A stretch of 64,000 nt of DNA from Calothrix sp. PCC 7716. Lineage in GTDB: Bacteria > Cyanobacteriota > Cyanobacteriia > Cyanobacteriales > Nostocaceae. The notes beneath the pieces are model-generated. The model searched no databases, was not told where the DNA came from, and was given only the letters and a program-made list of their open reading frames with translations. The position numbers were made by a program, and so were the translations under genes. Below, piece by piece: positions 19,701 to 27,106 of this stretch. The stretch covers positions 1,550,001 to 1,614,000 of the forward strand of contig NZ_AP025018.1 of the NCBI RefSeq assembly GCF_019977735.1, read 5' to 3'. The number at the start of each line of letters is the position of its first letter. Within the stretch, counting starts at the first letter, position 1.

Positions 19701-20376
19701 TGCGGAATTTATCATTCAAGGCGCCGCCGAGTCTAATTATCTCACACTACGCGAAAACTTCAACACCAAATTTTTGCAAAACTATAACACACTCGATAAA
19801 TTGCTGGATAACGGCGCCATTGACTCAGCATATATAAGCGGAGGCATGATAATTGTACCACTTGAGAACAACACATTAGAAGAAAACTATTTAATTAAAC
19901 TAGCCGACATCAACGAAATAGCTAACGAAGAACTTTGGCGAAACATGCAAAAAATCAGCCATAGTAAATCATACCCAGAAAACCTGCGCGCGGCAATTAG
20001 AGATGCGATAGAACTAATTAAAAAACTACGCACAGAAGCAGACAAAACACAACGCTTAGAACTATGTGCGAAACAACCCGACCAATATTATGCATTCCCA
20101 CTATTTGCATTTATATGTGGAGAAGCAATGCGCGCGTACTTTGAAACCCAACCTGAAGAACCCGAAAATAAAAGCTTTCGCGATATCTTAGCTAGATATA
20201 TCCGGTCATTTTACTCAGTAGGTAATATTTTACCAATTGGGTTACATTACAAAGAGTTTCCTTTTGTCGTATTTAGAAGCTACAGCTTAAAAGAAACGAG
20301 ACAAAAGATTTTCACCGATAAATATCTACTATCATCACACGAACTAAACGTGTTAAATTTAATTCTATCAGAGTAA
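16765..20376 (+). CDS. Helicase-like P-loop NTPase (1203 aa), second gene of the module
   Basis: A very large protein with superfamily 2-like helicase motifs in the expected order. Walker A is FLTGNPGIGKTTAIVDF (about residue 412), followed by YVSPRKQVN (motif Ia-like). The Walker B-like segment is FVMIDEITGDGGG (about 612). TSSGSRGLSFPKVKHILVEIP (about 820, motif V) and IIQVIYRGRGN (about 852, motif VI with the arginine fingers) follow. The first 400 residues match no domain I know; NLVLLKLGKSYRILCIDLTVFG near 165-190 weakly recalls a PD-(D/E)xK nuclease core, but the lysine is missing. About 330 residues follow motif VI. With the preceding gene it probably forms one functional unit acting on nucleic acid. 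Confidence 0.8.
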   Translation: MSSKIAEHLGRLFEVGFNIGALSSINQYKIKHNFNSLYREELENLNFAKIRQRIASEVISAVDRDIAETWSTFFLQKGFLSGLNFFREYLSAVGWDEPHRLKRVEVVYYHCRFSGENSLGTYDTENNQQWYSRVLSQLSLNPSALSIYIDKYQKKGEFLNADNLVLLKLGKSYRILCIDLTVFGIRSQSDIQNIDYVEIIRNLLTRDISYLRSKSVFSCLRLDTESMDFEISPDLIQYFNAFKYRDKETAKLIQAGGYIYSFYQFLQEAKIITDASVVFNAVGYSDRDINAISVTPQNIKILKTCYEIYKHHQIEDISSARLGVLNKIKRSAYSSFEQGKEFVDAILSITPGNINHIPPHNEKITGFFNSVAQVPPELMQKLGLSGTLNLRDAHAELIKKSLLSQDTFIFLTGNPGIGKTTAIVDFLKKHLDEGFLFFYVSPRKQVNLDIIEKFKDKQTQKLCDDRLFTINSHSNLIADNYGHYTVQYTSNRRQGNFPKQGVEFIDSENVDLQFKRTNRLANSSDDTIRDVGRKSRGVLDSVCEAISTVIEQGVSEQIVATTSIQALKKVGVGDTLKHFEKIFRNAYNEREGIIYPQKMQQISRRIKHFFVMIDEITGDGGGVEFLNGIYEIVRRYELTNPEFGFNTKIIVADASIVDKNVITQHLSSSAPEPDKIYFRRPSDELCNQPISLERFVFKNLPATVINTNSYPARSLAITYKLLIQSTKYDEQTNLPGKNTLEKELHTEILKDIQKLLDNPEIEQFIIYIQHKRKLAQLIEEIKEHQEFNLYTDYLEIHASISEEEKQKIHFFQNQVKVIFMTSSGSRGLSFPKVKHILVEIPKYQIENNLMEIIQVIYRGRGNEVIDNQDKALTFYLAVNSHYQSEQDWQIALQESVLDILNILLILKAAIMTRIFGSGRIGRDNFIIIPIGGKSVFAAGETFSMQLANLILLLKQESFREPSNKLIKNVYTSLEQLLSSAEFIIQGAAESNYLTLRENFNTKFLQNYNTLDKLLDNGAIDSAYISGGMIIVPLENNTLEENYLIKLADINEIANEELWRNMQKISHSKSYPENLRAAIRDAIELIKKLRTEADKTQRLELCAKQPDQYYAFPLFAFICGEAMRAYFETQPEEPENKSFRDILARYIRSFYSVGNILPIGLHYKEFPFVVFRSYSLKETRQKIFTDKYLLSSHELNVLNLILSE

Positions 20377-20380
20377 CCCC

Positions 20381-20410
20381 TCTTGTAGCACAGGCATCCT
20401 GCCTGTGCAG
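20381..20410. repeat. ACAGGCA/TGCCTGT palindromic repeat
   Basis: GCACAGGCA and TGCCTGTGC form a perfect 9-bp stem with a 3-base loop, a few bases after the stop of the helicase-like gene, where it might act as a terminator-like structure. Confidence 0.75.
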
Positions 20411-20530
20411 TGCTGGTGATTCTTTTCACCACAGAAACACTGGCAACGGATGATAAACGGATGTAACGGATGGTTTATTTTATATAACAACTTTATTGCT
20501 TGCGAGAAGCTTTGGTAACGCTTGACTTCA

Positions 20531-20632
20531 TCACTTTGCTGGACATATAGGAGCAAATACCTCTTGTTCAAGCTCTGTCAACGCATCCCACTTCTCTCGC
20601 TTTACCCAAGAAACAGTAGGAGAACGAACGTC
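20531..20632 (-). pseudogene. Fragment of an Uma2-family endonuclease gene
   Basis: In one frame the minus strand reads DVRSPTVSWVKREKWDALTE, then LEQEVFAPICPAK, then a stop. SPTVSWVK..W..L and FAPICPDFVIEL are familiar from the Uma2 (DUF820) family, which is very abundant in cyanobacteria, but only this stretch of about 33 residues is left and no start codon belongs to it. A longer Uma2 gene is at 38343. Confidence 0.6.
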
Positions 20633-20914
20633 TTAACTCCTAACTTGCACATTTCAAAATCCTATATATAGCAAGGGTTTCAAGAAATGTGCTAGTTTCA
20701 TATTTTACTGGAGCGCGAAGGGCGCCAGTCAGAGGCTTACATCTTGCAGCTTCAAGGGCAAGCATAAGGTGGCTATGCCACACCGCAAAAATAAGCACCT
20801 GCACGCTTTTTTATTTTCAATAAGCAGGCAGGTGCATTCCGGTGAGCTAACGTATTCTCTAATAATTGCTGAATTTACAGTTTGCGTAATTAAAATATCA
20901 AGTACAGGCTTGAA

Positions 20915-20938
20915 TGTGAACCATTGGTTCACATTTTT
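20915..20938 (+). terminator. Hairpin followed by T-run
   Basis: TGTGAACCA and TGGTTCACA form a perfect 9-bp stem around a single central base, followed by TTTTT. It is oriented to stop + strand transcription coming from the module, just before the convergent FAD monooxygenase gene ends at 20947. Confidence 0.5.
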
Positions 20939-20946
20939 GATATTGG

Positions 20947-22341
20947 TTATTTAGGCGCCTCAACACTACGAAATTTTAATGAAGAACGTAATACCTTAGA
21001 TAACACAGTCAGCGCAAATAAAGTATTTGGAGTTTTAATCATATGTGCCACTTCAGCAAATCTTTTAGAGATATCGGAATCACTGACTGAAAGCTCTAAA
21101 ATTTTATCTATATATATTTGCATCAATTGTGTAATTTTATCTGCTTTACCACCTTCTGTTGTTTCGTAGCGAAAATCTTCACCTGTTGCCATCAACCAGG
21201 GTGTTTGTAAAATTTTTGCTAATCGTTTTTGGAACTTTAATGTAAAACCTTTGACGTTACGAGGAGAATTTTTAAATTGCTCTTTCAAACAACGCGAAAG
21301 TTCTAATGCAGAAACAGCTGCTGTTGTCATTCCTTGACCGTAGATTGGATTAAATGCACAAACTGCATCCCCTATTGCGACTACACCATCTGGAAGACGT
21401 GAAAGTTTTTCGTAATGGCGCCAGCAATTTTCTGTGCGTCGATAACCATATACTGGTGATATAGGTTTTGCGTTTTTGATGGCATCGTATATTATTGGAC
21501 TACGTAGACTTCGGGCAAATTCTAAAAAACCATCAGCATCTGTAGGTGGATAATCTTTGGACATACCAGCCAGTGTAATTGCCCAACGATTTCCTTCTAC
21601 AGGGTATAAAATTCCACCGCGCAAGCTGTCGGGTGGTTTTGCCGCTACTAACAGTGCTTTCCAAGAAGCGCAAAACTCATCTGGAACTTCATACCAGCAT
21701 GTACTGTATCCTAAAAAAGAATTAATTATCGTTGTTTCGGGCGCCTGGTAGCCAATTTCTTCTAAAAACTTGGGTAACTGCGAGTTGCGTCCACTAGCGT
21801 CAACGACTAAATCGGCTGTTAGTTCTGTGTCGAGAGCGCTATTTTTACAATGTAATTTTACTCCAGATACTTGATTCTTAGTATTTACGAGTAGTCCTTT
21901 GAACAAGGTAGATGTTACAAACTCTAAGTTTTGGTAATTACTTAATCTTTGCCGTATAAGCCACTCTAGAAAAACTCGACTACAAGTATAAGTAACCAAT
22001 TCTGAAGATGTACGTGATACCCATCCAAACATATTCAATGTTATCAAATCACGAACCCAATCGACACTAGGGGCGCCTGCTTCAGCTAATTGGGCTTTTA
22101 TTCCTGGAAACAGTTGCTCTAAAATTCGTTGCCCTTGTGTTAAGAGTATATGAACGTGATGTGTTTGAGGAACTCCTTGACGAAATTCAGGCAATTCAGG
22201 AAGCTCGTCACGTTCTACAATAGTTACAAAATCAAAATGTTCTACCAATATTCGTGCAGTTAGCAAGCCCGTTATACTGCTACCAATTACTACAGCATGA
22301 CTACTTGCATTTTGTTTATGCTCGTTCTTGATATAGGGCAT
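20947..22341 (-). CDS. FAD-dependent monooxygenase/oxidoreductase
   Basis: A 464-residue flavoprotein. The N-terminal Rossmann motif reads HAVVIGSSITGLLTARIL (GxSxxG in place of GxGxxG), ending in the adenosine-binding acid in VERDELPE. A second FAD motif is DLVVDASGRNSQLP, and the third is VVAIGDAVCAFNPIYGQGMT, the GD motif of the hydroxylase superfamily. QTHHVHILLTQGQRILEQLFPG resembles flavin-dependent oxidoreductases of geranylgeranyl-reductase or aromatic hydroxylase type. The substrate cannot be told from the sequence. It stands alone, with gene debris on both sides, and is not close to the bisindole cluster 30 kb away. Confidence 0.82.
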   Translation of the reverse strand: MPYIKNEHKQNASSHAVVIGSSITGLLTARILVEHFDFVTIVERDELPELPEFRQGVPQTHHVHILLTQGQRILEQLFPGIKAQLAEAGAPSVDWVRDLITLNMFGWVSRTSSELVTYTCSRVFLEWLIRQRLSNYQNLEFVTSTLFKGLLVNTKNQVSGVKLHCKNSALDTELTADLVVDASGRNSQLPKFLEEIGYQAPETTIINSFLGYSTCWYEVPDEFCASWKALLVAAKPPDSLRGGILYPVEGNRWAITLAGMSKDYPPTDADGFLEFARSLRSPIIYDAIKNAKPISPVYGYRRTENCWRHYEKLSRLPDGVVAIGDAVCAFNPIYGQGMTTAAVSALELSRCLKEQFKNSPRNVKGFTLKFQKRLAKILQTPWLMATGEDFRYETTEGGKADKITQLMQIYIDKILELSVSDSDISKRFAEVAHMIKTPNTLFALTVLSKVLRSSLKFRSVEAPK

Positions 22342-22401
22342 TACGTATTTTTAACTCTATATATCGAATTACATACTTCTTTATTTATTTATTACATCTA
22401 T

Positions 22402-22668
22402 CTAAAGGATGAATTTTATATATGGAAGTAAACAATTTATAGAATCTTTATCTATCGTAAACCCATGAAGCATATTTCTTAGAAAAACATGTCTTTCGGG
22501 ATTTATTGAGCAGTGGAGTAAAATGAAAATTAGCTGTAAAAGTGTACTTTTACCACCTCCATTTTAGCTACCAATTGGAAAAATATTTGGTACAAAATCT
22601 TTTTCAAAGGTTATATCAACGTCTTTCAAAACGCGAAATTCAGGAACTTGGACTCGCTGCAAACGCAT
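22402..22668 (-). pseudogene. Truncated AAA ATPase with a stop codon inside Walker A
   Basis: The frame starts MRLQRVQVPEFRVLKDVDIT, continues to FVPNIFPIGS, meets TAA (22564-22566), and goes on in the same frame as NGGGKSTLLQLIFILLHC to a final stop at 22402. The stop therefore falls directly before the P-loop core NGGGKST. Intact relatives known to me from cyanobacteria continue for several hundred residues, so this copy is both interrupted and truncated. A single CAA to TAA change would explain the stop. Confidence 0.78.
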
Positions 22669-22791
22669 AAATAGCTCCTATCTACAATTAAATCTCAACT
22701 ACCTACTATCATTACTTAGAGTAGTTACTAACCACTATAGCTATGAAAATTCAGTTTAGCACAAGCAATCGTTTCGTGTTGGTGAAAATAT

Positions 22792-23205
22792 TTACAGTAT
22801 ATAAGTAACAGGATAATTAGGGTTGTCGGGGTTGGGAATTAAGCGCTGCTTTTTACAATCAACTAATAAATCTAATTTTTCTAAAACGACCTGACCTACT
22901 AAAACCATATCGCCTGTTACTAGCGCATATAAAGGTTGTTCGGCGCCCAACAATTCTATGAACAAAGCTTCTGTTACTCCTACTGTATCTTTTCGACCAT
23001 CCGCATACTTGGCTATTTGCTGACCAACAATTCTCAAACCTAGTTTTTGTAATATTTATGGTGATATTACTAAGTATGTTGAACCTGTATCAACTAATGC
23101 ATCTACTTCGCATGTACGTACTAAGCTGGGTGCTAGTAAACCTCGACTTATTAATGCTTCGTCTATTGCGTTGGTTAGTTTGATTTTGGTGTAAACTGCT
23201 CCCAT
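22792..23205 (-). pseudogene. Retropepsin-like (clan AA) aspartic protease gene with one internal stop
   Basis: From the ATG at 23205 the frame reads MGAVYTKIKLTN..., with the active-site motif ALVDTGSTYLVIS, then TAA at codon 50 (23056-23058). It continues in the same frame as ILQKLGLRIVGQQIAKYADG to the normal-looking end PNYPVTYIL. The total of 137 codons matches the size of small bacterial clan AA proteases. Apart from the TAA there is no shift or gap. The stop position corresponds to a residue usually Gln, Glu or Lys in such proteins. Confidence 0.8.
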
Positions 23206-23408
23206 TGTTTGGGTTATTGATTTTAAATTATTGGTTATGTATTAATTATATGTTGGGAAGCGAAAAGTCGCTCCAACGCCACTCTCCTTAACGGGGGAAA
23301 CCCCCGCACCGAGGTGGCTCCCCAACCTACGTATTTGCGATTGATGATAAATTATAGCTACTGTAGAATATAGGTAGAGGTTTATTTTGTAAAAGATAGT
23401 ACGTAATT

Positions 23409-24791
23409 ATGATTACTCAATCGTTAATTAGTGAGATTGTCAGCAAGCAGCGTCAGTTTTTCTATACGGGTGCAACTAGAGATGTTAGTTTCCGTGTTGA
23501 ACAGCTAAGAAGCTTAAAACAAGGAATAATGCAATATGAACATGAGATTACTCAAGCGTTAAAAGCTGACTTAAATAAACCAGAGTTTGAAGTTTATGGT
23601 GCAGAGTTTTCGCTAATTTTTACTGAAATTGCTGATGCTATTAAACATCTAAAGAATTGGGTAAAACCTCAAAGAAAAGGACTTGAATTGTCTTTTTTGC
23701 CTGGGTCGGCTTATTTATATCCTGAACCATTGGGTGTTGCTTTAATTATAGGCCCCTGGAATTATCCTTTTCAATTATCTTTAATGCCGTTAGTTGGCGC
23801 CATTGCAGCAGGTAATTGTGCAATTGTCAAGCCTTCTGAAATTGCTTCTCATACTTCCCATGTAATAAATGACGTAATATCAAAGGTTTTTCCGCGCGAA
23901 TATATTGCTGTTGTTGAAGGTGGGGTAGAAACTACTCAAGAGCTGCTGCAAGAAAAGTTTGACCATATCTTTTTTACAGGTGGTACAGCCGTCGGTAAAA
24001 TTATTATGAAGGAAGCAGCAAAAAATTTGACACCAGTTACTTTGGAATTAGGTGGTAAAAGCCCTTGTATAGTTGATACAGATATCAATCTTGAAGTTAG
24101 CGCGCGACGAATTGCGTGGGGCAAGTTTTTGAATGCTGGCCAAACTTGTATTGCACCTGATTACCTATTAGTAAATAAGTCTATTAAACAGGATTTATTA
24201 AAAGCAATAGCAGATAGTATCAAAGAATTTTATGGCGATAACTCAATAGACAGTCCTGATTACTGTAGAATTATCAGTGAAAAGCATTACACTAGATTGA
24301 TAAATTACATTGAAGGAGATATTTACTTTGGCGGCGAATATAATTCTGATAAATTATTTATTGCTCCAACTGTAATCAACAATGTTTCGTGGCAAGATTC
24401 AATTATGGAGGAAGAAATTTTTGGGCCAATTCTTCCTGTCATTGAGTACGAAGATATTAATGAGGTTATAGCAGCAATAAATTCTCGTCCAAAACCTCTT
24501 GCTTTATACTTGTTTACAAATAATAAAGATTTACAAGCGCGAATATTACGTGAAACTTCATCTGGTGGTGTTTGTATTAATGATACCATTAAGCACTGTG
24601 GGGTGGCTTCGTTACCTTTTGGTGGTGTAGGTGATAGTGGAATTGGTAAGTATCACGGTAAAGCTAGTTTTGATGTTTTTTCCCATTACAAGAGTGTTTT
24701 GAAACGAGGATTTGGTTTTGACATGAAAGTTTTGTATCCTCCTTACGAGGGTAAATTAGCTTTGCTTAAGCGGGTTTTTGGTAAAAATTAA
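23409..24791 (+). CDS. Aldehyde dehydrogenase, class 3-like (fatty aldehyde type)
   Basis: A 460-residue NAD(P)-dependent aldehyde dehydrogenase that oxidises aldehydes to acids. The features are in order: GVALIIGPWNYPFQLSLMPL near 110-130, the cofactor-binding KPSE, FTGGTAVGK, the general base in LELGGKSPCIV (Glu near 214), and the catalytic Cys in NAGQTCIAPDY (near 248). EEIFGPILPV and LPFGGVGDSGIGKYHG follow near the end. The short length, lack of an N-terminal extension and C-terminal hydrophobic stretch place it with class 3 enzymes, whose cyanobacterial members act on long-chain aldehydes. It is a lone gene, convergent with trpE. Confidence 0.92.
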   Translation: MITQSLISEIVSKQRQFFYTGATRDVSFRVEQLRSLKQGIMQYEHEITQALKADLNKPEFEVYGAEFSLIFTEIADAIKHLKNWVKPQRKGLELSFLPGSAYLYPEPLGVALIIGPWNYPFQLSLMPLVGAIAAGNCAIVKPSEIASHTSHVINDVISKVFPREYIAVVEGGVETTQELLQEKFDHIFFTGGTAVGKIIMKEAAKNLTPVTLELGGKSPCIVDTDINLEVSARRIAWGKFLNAGQTCIAPDYLLVNKSIKQDLLKAIADSIKEFYGDNSIDSPDYCRIISEKHYTRLINYIEGDIYFGGEYNSDKLFIAPTVINNVSWQDSIMEEEIFGPILPVIEYEDINEVIAAINSRPKPLALYLFTNNKDLQARILRETSSGGVCINDTIKHCGVASLPFGGVGDSGIGKYHGKASFDVFSHYKSVLKRGFGFDMKVLYPPYEGKLALLKRVFGKN

Positions 24792-24835
24792 AATGGGATG
24801 GGCAGGAAAGCCCTTCCTTTTGTAGAATTTATAGG

Positions 24836-24881
24836 AAAGCACTGGAAAGCACTGAAGTGCTTACTACGAGCTTACTACGAG
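24836..24881. repeat. Small tandem duplications
   Basis: GGAAAGCACT occurs twice in a row and CTTACTACGAG occurs twice in a row, in the gap between the convergent aldehyde dehydrogenase and trpE genes. Confidence 0.6.
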
Positions 24882-26393
24882 CTATTTTAAACATTTTATT
24901 GCTTCTAGTAGTCCGCGTGCTTTATTTAGGGTTTCTTCGTATTCTTTTTCTGGTTCTGAGTCTGCTACCAAACCGGCGCCTGCTTGTACACTTACTTTAC
25001 CCGCGCGCGCTACCATTGTACGAATGGCTATGGCTGTATTTAATTGTCCTTCAAAGTCGTAATATCCATATACACCTGAGTATACTCCTCGGCGTGATGG
25101 TTCTAGTTCGTTGATTATTTCCATTGCTCTAATTTTTGGCGCCCCACTTACTGTTCCTGCGGGAAAACAAGCTTTCATTAAGTCCCATGCTGTTTTTGAT
25201 GGCGCCAGTTTACCTATTACGTTACTGACGATGTGCATGACATGAGAGTATCGCTCAATAACCATTAATTCATCTACGCAGACGCTGCCACTTTCACATG
25301 CTCGACCTAAGTCGTTTCTGCCTAGGTCTACCAACATGACGTGTTCGGCAATTTCTTTGGGGTCTTGTAATAAGTCTTTTGCTAGTGCGTCGTCTTCTTT
25401 TGGAGTTTTACCGCGTTTTCTTGTGCCTGCTATTGGACGCAGTGTTGCTATGTTGTTACCGTCGGTGTCTTTTTCGGCTTTGACCATGACTTCTGGACTG
25501 GAGCCTATTATTTGCCAGTCTTGGAAGTTAAAGTACGCCATGTATGGTGATGGGTTGATTTGACGTAGTGAGCGGTAAAGTGAAAAGGGGTCTTTGCTAT
25601 ATTCGGTTGTTAGACGCTGAGAAATTACTACTTGAAATATATCGCCTGCTTTGATGTATTCTTTGGCTTTCTCGACGCTGCGACAAAATTCTTCTTTACT
25701 AAAGTTACTTTGATACTCTTCGGTTTCGTTTGAACGAGGCGCCATTGCAGGTGGTGTCCATTCTAAAATAGTTTTGGCGGGCTGAAGCGGTGATGATAAT
25801 TTATTCACCATTTGCGTAACACATTCTACGGCCTTGTTGTATGCTTCTTCTACATCACTGTTGCGTAAATCTGCATATGCTACTACCCAAATTTTACGTT
25901 TAACCTGGTCAAATATTAATAAATTGTCTACCTGCATCCACAATCCATCAGGGATATTGCGTTCATCTTGAGTATGAATTGGTACTCGCGGTTCTATCCA
26001 CTTGATTAATTCATAACCCCAAAATCCAAATAAACCACCTATTCCTGGTGGTAACTCTGGTAACTTAACTGGATTATATGGCGCCAAACAGTTTGCTAAT
26101 GCTTCAAATGGGTCGCCATCGAATATTACTTGTCTTGCGTCGCGATGCGTTTGCGTTGAAAGTTCTCCACGCGCTTCTAATACCCATAAAGGATTACAAC
26201 CAAGAAAACTATAACGTCCAACTTTCTCACCACCTTCGACTGATTCCAACAAAAAACTATAAGGTTGTCCAGCACATACTTTATACCAAGCTGAAACAGG
26301 TGTATCTAAGTCCGCTACCCACTCTTGGTATACCGGAACAAAATTACCAAGTTTAGCTAATTCAGTAAATTGAGAGAAGTCGGGAAAAATCAT
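24882..26393 (-). CDS. trpE: Anthranilate synthase component I
   Basis: Catalyses chorismate plus ammonia to anthranilate, the first step of tryptophan synthesis. The N-terminal LLESVEGGEKVGRYSF contains the LLES element used for tryptophan feedback binding in the family. The chorismate-binding domain has INPSPYMAYFNF, PIAGTRKRGKTPKEDDALA, LVDLGRNDLGR, CFPAGTVSGAPKIRAME and the terminal YYDFEGQLNTAIAIRTM. At 503 residues it is a full stand-alone TrpE. It lies directly downstream of psaD in the same direction with about 130 bp of repeats between. No leader peptide is visible before it. Confidence 0.97.
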   Translation of the reverse strand: MIFPDFSQFTELAKLGNFVPVYQEWVADLDTPVSAWYKVCAGQPYSFLLESVEGGEKVGRYSFLGCNPLWVLEARGELSTQTHRDARQVIFDGDPFEALANCLAPYNPVKLPELPPGIGGLFGFWGYELIKWIEPRVPIHTQDERNIPDGLWMQVDNLLIFDQVKRKIWVVAYADLRNSDVEEAYNKAVECVTQMVNKLSSPLQPAKTILEWTPPAMAPRSNETEEYQSNFSKEEFCRSVEKAKEYIKAGDIFQVVISQRLTTEYSKDPFSLYRSLRQINPSPYMAYFNFQDWQIIGSSPEVMVKAEKDTDGNNIATLRPIAGTRKRGKTPKEDDALAKDLLQDPKEIAEHVMLVDLGRNDLGRACESGSVCVDELMVIERYSHVMHIVSNVIGKLAPSKTAWDLMKACFPAGTVSGAPKIRAMEIINELEPSRRGVYSGVYGYYDFEGQLNTAIAIRTMVARAGKVSVQAGAGLVADSEPEKEYEETLNKARGLLEAIKCLK

Positions 26394-26400
26394 AAGAAAA

Positions 26401-26512
26401 TAGTGCTAAGTGCTGAGTGCTGAGTGCTGAGTGGGGGTTAAGAGTTGAGAGTGGGGAGTGGGACTCCTTACTTTCTTTACTTCTTATACTCAGCACTCAG
26501 CACTCAGCACTT
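26401..26512. repeat. Heptamer repeats, inverted pair, between psaD and trpE
   Basis: GTGCTGA heptamers (26402-26432) and CAGCACT heptamers (26489-26512) face each other over a 56-base gap and can fold into a long stem between the two co-oriented genes. Confidence 0.9.
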
Positions 26513-26526
26513 TTAACTTTAATTAG

Positions 26527-26946
26527 TTATGCGTCGTAAGTATACTTACCGCTGAACTTGAGTTGAGCAGGGCTGGGGTTTTCGCCAATTCTACGGTCAA
26601 CGTAACGTACTTTTTCACGTCCTTGGTTGACTTTTTCTGGGAATACACCATCTGCTGGGTGAATCTTTATAGTTTCACCGCTTGGAAGAATCCGGTAAAT
26701 TTGGTAATTGGTGATTTTAAATTTCCGAAGCTGACCACCGAGTGCGATGCCGTATTCTTTACGAGCTAAATACAACAGGTTATCACCTTGACGCATTTTA
26801 GCGGCGCCACCAGTGGGCATTTCAAAAACTTGCTCTTTGGGGCTAGTCCAGGTGATTGCGTACATTTCTTCCTCGGCTGCTTTTGTAAGCAAGCCGCCAG
26901 TGGAGCCACCGAATAAAGGAGCTTGTCCAGAAAGTGTTTCTGCCAT
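26527..26946 (-). CDS. psaD: Photosystem I reaction centre subunit II (PsaD)
   Basis: The stromal (cytoplasmic) subunit of photosystem I that docks ferredoxin and stabilises PsaC. The 139-residue sequence contains the family's [47 protein letters not shown] and [26 protein letters not shown], with the basic C-terminus [17 protein letters not shown]. It is the clearest proof that the organism is a cyanobacterium. It is transcribed towards trpE. Confidence 0.98.
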   Translation of the reverse strand: MAETLSGQAPLFGGSTGGLLTKAAEEEMYAITWTSPKEQVFEMPTGGAAKMRQGDNLLYLARKEYGIALGGQLRKFKITNYQIYRILPSGETIKIHPADGVFPEKVNQGREKVRYVDRRIGENPSPAQLKFSGKYTYDA

Positions 26947-27042
26947 AAGGTTTTCACTTCATAGTTTTTACGGCATCCTAACATTGCCTGGTAGACAACA
27001 TTGCGATTATTTCATAGTCTGTAACACTTTTTTAGAAGTGGA

Positions 27043-27106
27043 AAGTGCTGAGTGCTGAGTACTGAGTGTTTTTTACTCCAAACTCAGCACTCAGAACTCA
27101 GCACTC
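27043..27106. repeat. Heptamer repeats, inverted pair, upstream of psaD
   Basis: GTGCTGA units (27043-27067) and CAGCACT units (27083-27104) lie between psaD and the 3' end of the DICT-domain kinase, about 100 bp upstream of psaD, so they may sit in or near its promoter region. Confidence 0.88.

Larger units (their letters stand above)
20377..20946. other. Intergenic debris and repeats
   Basis: About 570 bp without an intact gene. It holds an ACAGGCA/TGCCTGT hairpin repeat (20381-20410), an ACGGATG repeat (20447-20472), a fragment of an Uma2-family gene (20531-20632), the separated pair GCACCTGC and GCAGGTGC near 20800-20836, and a hairpin followed by T residues at 20915-20938. Confidence 0.7.

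Noticed and set aside
20947-22341. FAD monooxygenase as a member of the bisindole cluster (VioC/VioD-like)
   Set aside because: It lies over 30 kb away with unrelated genes between, and its sequence does not resemble VioC, VioD or RebC closely.
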